Positions 1-6,282 of a stretch of DNA of 64,000 bases are shown one piece after another (positions within the stretch are counted from its first letter, which is position 1; the number at the start of each line of letters is the position of its first letter). A program made the position numbers and the translations under genes. Origin of the DNA: Pumilibacter muris (GTDB lineage Bacteria; Bacillota; Clostridia; Christensenellales; Pumilibacteraceae); assembly GCF_943193045.1 (NCBI RefSeq), contig NZ_CALPCN010000005.1, positions 148,699-212,698 of the forward strand, written 5' to 3'. The notes below the pieces were generated by a model. That model had not been told where the DNA came from. It did not search any database and was given only the letters and a program-made list of their open reading frames with translations.

Positions 1-153
1 CACTTCGCCCGTTATAACGAGCGTAACAAGTCTGCCCCCGAGCTTTCTCTCCCAAGTAACAAGCTCCACGCCTGCGGTTTTGCACATTACGTCGAGCGCG
101 GTAATCGCCGCCGTAGTGCCGGATATTTCGATAAATCCCAATGCGTTATACAT
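1..153 (-). CDS. BMC-domain shell protein, 3' part missing
   Basis: This is the first 51 residues of a bacterial microcompartment shell protein; the rest lies beyond the window start. It opens MYNALGFIEISG, followed by the alternating Ala/Ile helix and the TWERKLGGRLVT strand usual in BMC hexamer subunits. The ATG at 153 is preceded by AAGGAAAG at good spacing. It lies 29 bp after the upstream shell gene and is last in the visible operon. Whether it has one BMC domain (hexamer) or two (trimer) cannot be seen. Confidence 0.85.
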   Translation of the reverse strand, partial: MYNALGFIEISGTTAAITALDVMCKTAGVELVTWERKLGGRLVTLVITGEV

Positions 154-182
154 CTGTCTTTCCTTTTCGCTCGATTTTTTAA

Positions 183-464
183 TCAGTTGCCGAATTTAGG
201 CAAGATTAGCTCTACGTCGGAATGAGGCGAGGGAATAACGTGCGCCGACACAAGCTCGCCGAGCCTGCTTGCCGAAGCCGAACCCACGTCTACGGCAGCC
301 TTAACGGCTCCCACGTCGCCGCGAACCATAACGGTAACGAGTCCGCTACCGATTTTTTCGGTACCGATTAGCGTAACCTCCGCCGCTTTGGTCATTGCGT
401 CGGCAGCCTCGATTGCCGCCGTGAGCCCTCTGGTTTCCACCATTCCGAGTGCCAAATTAGCCAT
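183..464 (-). CDS. BMC-H hexameric shell protein (PduA/EutM-like)
   Basis: A 93-residue protein with one canonical BMC domain. Hexamers of such proteins tile the microcompartment facets and carry metabolite pores. The N-terminus [21 protein letters not shown] and the [17 protein letters not shown] core match PduA/EutM/CsoS1-type subunits, and the length is typical. A strong GGAGG lies 9 nt before the ATG. It follows another BMC-H gene after an unusual 208-bp gap holding a duplicated hairpin, so its level may be set separately from the enzymes upstream. Confidence 0.93.
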   Translation of the reverse strand: MANLALGMVETRGLTAAIEAADAMTKAAEVTLIGTEKIGSGLVTVMVRGDVGAVKAAVDVGSASASRLGELVSAHVIPSPHSDVELILPKFGN

Positions 465-491
465 ATCTTTATACCTCCGTTGGATTTTCGT

Positions 492-662
492 TTTTTTACC
501 GACGCGTAATTCTCATAAGTCCTTTAACGCAGTTCGGCATTCCAAACAACCTTTTCGAGTAAGTTGCTTGGGGTTTCGTTTTTTACCGACGCGCAACTAT
601 TATAAGCGTGTTAGCGCAGTCGGCGTCCCAAACAGTCCGTTTAGAGCGAAACGCTTGGGGTT
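492..662 (-). repeat. Tandem imperfect repeat (about 85 bp x 2) with RNA hairpins
   Basis: The gap between two shell genes holds two diverged copies of one unit, at about 492-576 and 579-662. Both start TTTTTTACCGACGCG and end near CTTGGGGTTT on the plus strand. In the minus-strand transcript each copy can fold. Copy one pairs CCAAGCAAC with GTTGTTTGG, including one G-U pair. Copy two pairs CCCAAGCG with a matching arm, with G-U pairs. The stem is kept although the loops differ, which suggests a structured intercistronic spacer acting in mRNA processing or stability. No ORF was seen here. Confidence 0.6.
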
Positions 663-672
663 AGGCGCATTC

Positions 673-987
673 TCAATTTTTATCGAACGCGCACAGCTTG
701 CACATTTTTTCGGTATCGTCTTCGGGTCTTGCTATAATGTGCTTTGTAACAACTCCCGACACGCGGTTTGCCGCCTCTTCGCCCGCAGCCACCGCCGCTT
801 TCACGTCGGCAACGCTTCCGCGATATTTCACCGTTATAAGAAGCGGTACGGGCAACTTATCCGCGTTGGCGGGCTTATTGCGGTCGAACGGTTCAAGCGT
901 AACGTTTGCCGCTTTGGCACCCGCGTCGCCTGCGGCGAACGCCGCAACAAGTCCGTATACTTCGAGTAATCCTAATGCTTCGCCCAT
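673..987 (-). CDS. BMC-H shell protein variant with CxxC tail
   Basis: A 104-residue single-domain BMC protein (GEALGLLEVYGLVAAFAAGD start; VADVKAAVAAGEEAANRV helix). Two features differ from a plain PduA-like subunit. There is a longer loop after strand two (FDRNKPANADKLPVP), and the C-terminal tail carries MCKLCAFDKN, a CxxC pair not present in the neighbouring shell proteins. Six copies per hexamer would place these cysteines close together, so metal or Fe-S binding is possible but inferred. The gene starts 10 bp after the alcohol dehydrogenase stop, consistent with one transcript. Confidence 0.9.
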   Translation of the reverse strand: MGEALGLLEVYGLVAAFAAGDAGAKAANVTLEPFDRNKPANADKLPVPLLITVKYRGSVADVKAAVAAGEEAANRVSGVVTKHIIARPEDDTEKMCKLCAFDKN

Positions 988-997
988 TGTCTCTACC

Positions 998-2197
998 TTA
1001 CTTGTTGATTACGGCTATTTTCAGCCCTTCCATGCGAATGTTCGTTTTAAACGCCTCGTCGATTTCTTCAAGCGGGAACGCGTGAGTAACAAGCTTGTTA
1101 AGCGGCAACCCTATCGCTTTCGCGCGTTTTATAAAGTCGAACGTTGTGGCGTAATCTCTGAGCGTGTACACCCACGAGCCGACAAGCGTAATTTCTTTCG
1201 CGCAAAGGTCGAAGTGCGGGTTTATTGTGGCGTCGCCGCCGTTAATAAAGAAGCCGAGCTCGCAAAGTCCGCCGCCGTTGCGAATGAATTTATATATGTT
1301 GGAGTGCGCCGCAGGACTTCCCGTGCACTGGAACGCAAAGTCGGCTTCGTAGCCGCCGAAAGCGTTTTTAACCGCTCCCGCAAGAGCTTCGATTCCCTTG
1401 TGCTCTTTAAAGTTTACGGTTGCGCCCGCGCCCATTTCTTTGGCAAACGCAAGGCGTTTTTCCTCGCCGTCTACCGCAACTATATTTTCTATTCCCAAAG
1501 TGCGAAGCACCGCTATGCAGATAAGCCCTATCGGTCCGCAACCTTGCACCACAACGCGCGAATTAAAGCGAAGTATGCCTGTCGTTTTCGCACGTTCCAC
1601 CGCGTGAACGAGCACCGCGCACGGCTCTATAAGAACGCGCGAATAAAGGTCGAGGTCGGAAACGTTGAACACCGTAGAACCGCCGCGAATGAGTATGTAG
1701 TCGCTGAACCAACCGTTAAGGTGAACGTCGTCGTCGGGCAACAGGCCGTATACGTCGGCGCCGCCCACGTTCTGCTTGTTAAGGTCGAACATGGTAATTG
1801 CGGGATTGTCTTTAAAAATCATGCAAGTAACAACTTTGTCGCCGAGTTTAAGCGGTTTGCCCGCGCTATCCTGCTTAACGTTTTTGCCCATTTTCACGAT
1901 TTCGCCCGTGCCCTCGTGCCCAAGCGCTACGGGAATGAGCGAGAACGGGTCTTTGCGGTATTCGTGGGCGTCTGTGCCGCAAATTCCGCAACCTTCGACT
2001 TTAACGAGAATATCGTCGTCGCCCACTTTCGGCATGGGGAATTCTTTAATCTCCATTTTTTCTATGCCGGTAAGCATGGCAACGTGCGCTTTATCGGGAA
2101 TAGCTCCCGTATGCGAGGAGCTTGAGGAAGTCGCCGCGTTCGCGCCGAGCTCTCCGAGCACCTTTTTAACAATTTCTTCTATTTTGTTCTGTTCCAT
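998..2197 (-). CDS. Zinc-type alcohol dehydrogenase with encapsulation peptide
   Basis: A 399-residue medium-chain dehydrogenase/reductase. Zinc ligands are visible in GCGICGTDAHEY and GHEGTGEI, and the Rossmann motif is VVQGCGPIGLICIAV. The four-cysteine structural zinc lobe is essentially lost. The first 18 residues (NKIEEIVKKVLGELG) form an amphipathic helix joined by a Ser-rich linker, the usual form of a microcompartment encapsulation peptide. Its likely role inside the shell is to regenerate NAD+ by reducing propionaldehyde to 1-propanol, replacing the iron-type PduQ of other loci; the exact substrate is inferred. It sits between the acylating aldehyde dehydrogenase and shell genes. Confidence 0.88.
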   Translation of the reverse strand: MEQNKIEEIVKKVLGELGANAATSSSSSHTGAIPDKAHVAMLTGIEKMEIKEFPMPKVGDDDILVKVEGCGICGTDAHEYRKDPFSLIPVALGHEGTGEIVKMGKNVKQDSAGKPLKLGDKVVTCMIFKDNPAITMFDLNKQNVGGADVYGLLPDDDVHLNGWFSDYILIRGGSTVFNVSDLDLYSRVLIEPCAVLVHAVERAKTTGILRFNSRVVVQGCGPIGLICIAVLRTLGIENIVAVDGEEKRLAFAKEMGAGATVNFKEHKGIEALAGAVKNAFGGYEADFAFQCTGSPAAHSNIYKFIRNGGGLCELGFFINGGDATINPHFDLCAKEITLVGSWVYTLRDYATTFDFIKRAKAIGLPLNKLVTHAFPLEEIDEAFKTNIRMEGLKIAVINK

Positions 2198-2244
2198 TTT
2201 TTTAACACCTTATATGTTATTTTAAATACCGAACTTGAATTTCT

Positions 2245-3636
2245 TTATCTTATGCAAAGGCTGTCGCTCATTGTGCACCGTCTGCGTTTTGTGAACGTTG
2301 ACGCGCTTGTAAGCCCCTCACCCGTGCGGCTTGCTATGGTGAATGTGCAGAACCCCTCTCCGCCGAAGCCGATTGCCGCATAGCTCGGAGCGTTCTTAAC
2401 CAAAATAGCGGTGTCGATTGCTTTCGCGTATGCCGTTATATTGTCTATATTCTTGCTGTGAATGTGAGCCGAATGGCGGTTGCCGTGCTCTAACCACACA
2501 GCCGTTTCAACTCCCTCTTCAAAGTCTTTAACGCGCACTATTCCGAGTATCGGCATCATGAGTTCTTCGGTTATAAGCGGGTGTTCTTTTTCTCCCTCGA
2601 AGATTATGCAACGGATATTGCTCGGAACTTCTATGCCCACCATGTGCAACAACGTTTTCGCGTCGCGTCCCACGCATTTGCGGTTCAATCCTTTGGGGGT
2701 AAGCACGCAGTCTATAAGCTTTTTCTGAACTTCGGCGCTCGCAAGGTAACAACCCTGTTCTTCAACCATATATTTCATAAGTTTGTCGCAAATACTGTTT
2801 ACGGCAACAACTTCTTTCTCGGCTATGCAAGGCAGATTGTTGTCGAACGTGCAACCGTTCACTATGTCGCGCGCCGCCTTTTGAATGTCGGCGGTTTCGT
2901 CTACGAGTGCGGGAGGATTACCCGCGCCCGCGCCTATTCCGCGCTTTCCGCTACTGAGCACCGCCGTAACCACGCCGGGTCCGCCCGTTGCCGCGATAAG
3001 CGGAATATCTTTATGCTTCATCATAATAGCGCTCGATTCCATTGTGGGCTTTGCCATAGAGCAAGCCACGTTCACAGGTCCGCCCGCCTCTAACGAAGCC
3101 TCGTTTATTAAATTAACGGCAAAGTTACTGCATTTTACAGCCGCAGGGTGCGGATTGAACACAACCGTGTTGCCGCCCGCAATCATGCCTATGGAATTGC
3201 AAAGCACAGTTTCGGTGGGATTGGTGCACGGCGTTATTGCTCCGATTACGCCGAACGGTCCCATCTCCACGAGAGTAAGACCTCTGTCGCCGCTCCACGC
3301 CGTTGTGGTAATGTCTTCGGTGCCGGGCGTCTTTTCGGCAACAAGACGGTTTTTCAAAATCTTGTGCCCCACGTTGCCCATGCCCGTCTCCTCAACAGCC
3401 ATTCTCGCCATAACTTCGGCGTTTTCGATTGCTTTTCTGCGAATATTTGATATGATTTTTTCGCGCTGGTCCATAGTCATTTTTTTAACTACCTGTTGCG
3501 CTTTTTTAGCCGCCGCAATCGCCTCGTTCATATCGTTGAATATGCCGCGCATCGGCGTTTCGCCCGCTTCGCTCATTCCTATGCGGGCCATAACTTCTTT
3601 AACTATGTCCGAAACCATATTTTCGTTTACCGACAT
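2245..3636 (-). CDS. CoA-acylating aldehyde dehydrogenase (PduP/EutE-like)
   Basis: A 463-residue aldehyde dehydrogenase converting propionaldehyde (or another aldehyde) plus CoA and NAD+ to acyl-CoA. The catalytic cysteine lies in FDNNLPCIAEKE; other family stretches are ITPCTNPTETV, AATGGPGVV and NAPSYAAIGFGGEG. The start at 3636 is chosen for its perfect GGGAGGA site; a five-codon in-frame extension has none. The N-terminus NENMVSDIVKEVMARIG is an amphipathic encapsulation helix like that on the neighbouring dehydrogenase. The start overlaps the end of the GlcG/PduO-C-like gene by about 10 bp, indicating translational coupling. Confidence 0.93.
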   Translation of the reverse strand: MSVNENMVSDIVKEVMARIGMSEAGETPMRGIFNDMNEAIAAAKKAQQVVKKMTMDQREKIISNIRRKAIENAEVMARMAVEETGMGNVGHKILKNRLVAEKTPGTEDITTTAWSGDRGLTLVEMGPFGVIGAITPCTNPTETVLCNSIGMIAGGNTVVFNPHPAAVKCSNFAVNLINEASLEAGGPVNVACSMAKPTMESSAIMMKHKDIPLIAATGGPGVVTAVLSSGKRGIGAGAGNPPALVDETADIQKAARDIVNGCTFDNNLPCIAEKEVVAVNSICDKLMKYMVEEQGCYLASAEVQKKLIDCVLTPKGLNRKCVGRDAKTLLHMVGIEVPSNIRCIIFEGEKEHPLITEELMMPILGIVRVKDFEEGVETAVWLEHGNRHSAHIHSKNIDNITAYAKAIDTAILVKNAPSYAAIGFGGEGFCTFTIASRTGEGLTSASTFTKRRRCTMSDSLCIR

Positions 3637-4124
3637 AAAACGTCCTCCCAAAACTTCTTTCCGACGAGCGCAAGCTCAATATCCTGTTTCAGCGTGCCGC
3701 CCGACACACCCAAGCCGCCGACAACTTTACCGCCGTATACAAGCGGTTCTCCGCCGCCGAACACAACGATTTTGCCGCCGCTTTGGTGCTGTATTCCGTA
3801 CAGCTCGCCGCCGGGCGCCGCAAGCGAAGCAAGCTCCGCCGTCGATTTTTTTAAGGCGACCGCAGTATACGCCTTTCCGAGAGCAATGTCGTAACTTGCG
3901 AGAATCGCCCCGTCCATACGCATAACGGCAACGGGATTCGCGCCCTCGTCGGTTACCGCCGCAAACGCGCTCATTCCCATAGCTTTCGCCGCCTCGAACA
4001 CTCTTTTTATTACCGCTTCGGCGGCTTTGAGCGTTATTCCCAAAGAAGAGACAACGCTTTTCCGCTCCGCCAAAGCTTTTTGCACGGCGCCGCTGACTAT
4101 TTTATCAACGTCGGAGGCGTTCAT
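3627..4124 (-). CDS. GlcG/HbpS (PduO C-terminal-like) protein
   Basis: A 165-residue protein of the GlcG/HbpS family, which also forms the C-terminal domain of PduO. Family marks are GMSAFAAVTDEGANPVAVMRMDG near the middle and GGEPLVYGGKVVGGLGVSGG toward the end. The N-terminal stretch NASDVDKIVSGAVQKALAERK could be a further encapsulation helix. Relatives bind haem or corrinoid or are of unknown role; this locus uses a radical enzyme rather than B12, so a corrinoid role is not obvious. It begins 1 bp after the aldolase stop and overlaps the aldehyde dehydrogenase start. Confidence 0.85.
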   Translation of the reverse strand: MNASDVDKIVSGAVQKALAERKSVVSSLGITLKAAEAVIKRVFEAAKAMGMSAFAAVTDEGANPVAVMRMDGAILASYDIALGKAYTAVALKKSTAELASLAAPGGELYGIQHQSGGKIVVFGGGEPLVYGGKVVGGLGVSGGTLKQDIELALVGKKFWEDVLCR

Positions 4125-4125
4125 T

Positions 4126-4935
4126 TTATAAACCGAGCTCCTTGATTACCTTAGCGGTTATATTCTTAACAAGTTCTTCGCTCGCGCCCGACGCGCAACC
4201 GCCCTTGCTTGCGCACGAACCGCCGCAATTATGGCACGAGGGTTTTCCCTCTTTGTTGTTGGGGCAAAGGTTTGCGGGGTGCTTGCCCGTCATGCCGAAC
4301 TGACGGCGGATTTCATAAAGGCGTTGCACCTGCGAATCGCTGAGTTCTTTCGGTCCGCCGAGCTGACGGGAAAGATACAAAAGTTGAGCGTAAAATTCAA
4401 CCGACTCCATTTTGTTATACGCCGACAAAAGGCTGTCCGAGAAAGTGAGCGCGCCGTGATTTTCGAGAAGCACCGCGTCGAAATACTGAACGTATTCGCT
4501 AACCGCGTCGGGGATTTCGTTAGTGGAAGGAGTACCGTATTTTGCAATGGGCACGCAACCGAGCGCTATAACCGCTTCGGGCATAATAGGCTGAGTAAGA
4601 GGAATACCCGCTATTGCGAACGCTGTGGCATACATGGGGTGAGCGTGCACAACCGATTTAACGTCGGGGCGCTCTTTATATACGCGCATGTGCATTTTGA
4701 TTTCGCTCGAAGGCTTAAAGCCCGCGTTTGCCTGCAACACTTTGCCGTCGCGGTCAACTTTGCAAATAAATTCGGGTGTCATGAAACCCTTGCTCACACC
4801 CGTAGGCGTGCAAAGAAATTCGTTGTCGCTGATTTTAACCGAAATGTTGCCGTCGTTGTTTGCAACCATGCCGCGATTGTAAATGCGCTTGCCGATGTCG
4901 CAAATTTGCTTTTTGATTTCGAATTCGTTTACCAT
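4126..4935 (-). CDS. Class II aldolase, L-fuculose/rhamnulose-phosphate type, with C-terminal encapsulation peptide
   Basis: A 269-residue zinc aldolase of the FucA/AraD class. Visible marks are the GNISVKISDNEFLCTPTG phosphate-binding region, zinc ligands in VVHAHPMYATAFA and LENHGAL, and the catalytic Glu in IMPEAVIALG. It would split fuculose-1-phosphate or rhamnulose-1-phosphate into DHAP and lactaldehyde, the precursor of 1,2-propanediol. A five-cysteine linker (about residues 224-248, CPNN...SCHNCGGSC...GGC) precedes a final amphipathic helix SEELVKNITAKVIKELGL, a C-terminal encapsulation peptide. Aldolase encapsulation marks GRM5-type fucose/rhamnose compartments. It is the first gene after a strong internal promoter. 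Fuculose versus rhamnulose preference cannot be told. Confidence 0.9.
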   Translation of the reverse strand: MVNEFEIKKQICDIGKRIYNRGMVANNDGNISVKISDNEFLCTPTGVSKGFMTPEFICKVDRDGKVLQANAGFKPSSEIKMHMRVYKERPDVKSVVHAHPMYATAFAIAGIPLTQPIMPEAVIALGCVPIAKYGTPSTNEIPDAVSEYVQYFDAVLLENHGALTFSDSLLSAYNKMESVEFYAQLLYLSRQLGGPKELSDSQVQRLYEIRRQFGMTGKHPANLCPNNKEGKPSCHNCGGSCASKGGCASGASEELVKNITAKVIKELGL

Positions 4936-4956
4936 TGTTTTGAACTCCTTGTTTTA

Positions 4957-5061
4957 TGTGGTTTTATTTTGTTTTTTGTTGGTGTTTTTCTATATTATAC
5001 AGCGAAACCTACCAAATGTCAATACTTTTTGTGTGGTTTTCCGCATAATTTATGTGGTTTT
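4957..5061. promoter_or_regulatory. Repeated TGTGGTTTT elements around the aldolase promoter
   Basis: Three exact plus-strand copies of TGTGGTTTT lie at 4957-4965, 5032-5040 and 5053-5061, with a weaker ATGGTTTTT just beyond. The last two are 21 bp apart, two helical turns, directly upstream of the -35 box; the first lies in the 5' leader. The same element occurs in the dehydratase promoter, suggesting one regulator for both units. The protein is unknown. Confidence 0.6.
4994..5022 (-). promoter_or_regulatory. Sigma70-type promoter of the aldolase operon
   Basis: The minus strand has a consensus TTGACA (5022-5017), a 17-bp spacer and a consensus TATAAT (4999-4994), about 60 bp before the aldolase start codon. 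It separates the dehydratase/activase/PduU segment from the aldolase and shell-gene segment. Confidence 0.85.
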
Positions 5062-5070
5062 TTATGGTTT

Positions 5071-5424
5071 TTAGGTTTTTGTAACGTCGCAAACGGTAAA
5101 ATCGGATTTGCCCCCGCAATATTCCAAAATAGCGGACAGAGCCGACTGCACCTCGCTCACCGAACCGGTCATTATAAGCGTGCCGCTGTCGTGATAATCT
5201 ATGTGCGCTATTTTCACGCCCGACGCTTTAACGCCTATGTCGCCCGCTATTAAAGCAAACTCGGCGGGAGACGCGTTCACTATGCCTATCGCCCCGCTCG
5301 ACGCGCTTTCAAGCCCCGCAGACTCGTAAAAAGTTTTGTCGGGATTAGCTATTATGTGCGCGAGCGTTATTTGCTTGCCGGGCACAAGCTCTTGAACTAT
5401 GCGCATTTTTTCTTCTAATTCCAT
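5071..5424 (-). CDS. PduU/EutS-like BMC shell protein
   Basis: A 117-residue permuted BMC-H shell subunit. The stretch IVQELVPGKQITLAHIIANPD is the hallmark of the EutS/PduU group, whose hexamers carry a small beta-barrel closing the pore. The start at 5424 has a GGAGGA site; the longer in-frame ORF would run into the activase gene without such a site. It lies one base after the activase stop, so the two are probably translated together. Placing a shell gene directly behind the signature enzyme is common in glycyl-radical loci. Confidence 0.9.
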   Translation of the reverse strand: MELEEKMRIVQELVPGKQITLAHIIANPDKTFYESAGLESASSGAIGIVNASPAEFALIAGDIGVKASGVKIAHIDYHDSGTLIMTGSVSEVQSALSAILEYCGGKSDFTVCDVTKT

Positions 5425-5425
5425 G

Positions 5426-6217
5426 CTATCCTCCGATTTGACAATGCAACTTGCAGTTACTTTGCGCCGCACTCAAAAGCTTTGCCATAAGCTCGTTGTC
5501 GGGCGGAACTATGTGAGCCATAGAATACTCGCGCCCAAGCCCCGCATACTTATCTTGCCCTAATCTGTGATACGGCAACAAGTGTATTCCTTTAACGCCG
5601 GGCAACGAATCGGCAAATCTCGCAATGCCCGCAATTTCTTCTTCGCTCGCGTTAAACGTGGGAACAACGGGAACGCGAACGGTTAATTCGGTTAAGCCGC
5701 TTTCCGCAATTTTGCGGGCGTTTTCAAGCATGAGCTCGTTCGATTTTCCCGTAAACTCGCGGTGTTTGTCGGGATTAGTATGCTTTATGTCGAGCAAATA
5801 CTGGTCTATATACGGCAGAAGTTCGCGGATTGTTTCCCACTCGGCGCACCCCATACTTTCTATTGCGGTGCTTATTCCGCGCGCTTTGCTTTCCCGCAAC
5901 AGAGCAAGCGCAAATTTCGGCTGGCACAAACTTTCGCCGCCCGAAAGCGTAATGCCACCGCCGCTGCGGCGGTAATAGCCTCTGTCGCGCTCCACCGTTT
6001 CGAGCACTTCCCCAACGGTAACGTCACGCCCCATTGTCTTAACTCCATCTTGCGTTTGCATTGTTTCTATTTCGTAACGCTGCGATTCGGGATTACAACA
6101 CCAACGGCAACGCAAAACGCACCCTTTCAAAAACACGATTGTGCGGATTCCCCGCCCGTCGTGAATAGAATAGCGCTGAATATCGAATATTCGTCCTATT
6201 GTTTGAACGTCTGACAT
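5426..6217 (-). CDS. Glycyl-radical enzyme activating enzyme (radical SAM)
   Basis: A 263-residue radical SAM protein that would install the glycyl radical on the dehydratase encoded just upstream. The cluster motif is C33-x3-C37-x2-C40 (CVLRCRWC), preceded by IHDGRGIRTIVFLKG, and the SAM-binding GGE occurs in GGGITLSGGESL. Most activases of dehydratase-type enzymes are about 300 residues and have an eight-cysteine ferredoxin insert after the CxxxCxxC; here that insert is absent and the protein has pyruvate formate-lyase activase length. An AAAAAAGGA site precedes the ATG. It is 65 bp from the dehydratase stop. Confidence 0.93.
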   Translation of the reverse strand: MSDVQTIGRIFDIQRYSIHDGRGIRTIVFLKGCVLRCRWCCNPESQRYEIETMQTQDGVKTMGRDVTVGEVLETVERDRGYYRRSGGGITLSGGESLCQPKFALALLRESKARGISTAIESMGCAEWETIRELLPYIDQYLLDIKHTNPDKHREFTGKSNELMLENARKIAESGLTELTVRVPVVPTFNASEEEIAGIARFADSLPGVKGIHLLPYHRLGQDKYAGLGREYSMAHIVPPDNELMAKLLSAAQSNCKLHCQIGG

Positions 6218-6282
6218 ACAAATCCTTTTTTTGTTGCGAAGCGCTCAACGGAGCGCGTTACGTCCTTTTAGTTTAAGCGGCG

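Noticed and set aside
698..2125. 475-residue ORF on the plus strand opposite the alcohol dehydrogenase
   Set aside because: No family likeness and no ribosome binding site; it is antisense to a well-supported gene and its codons are forced by the GC-rich opposite strand.
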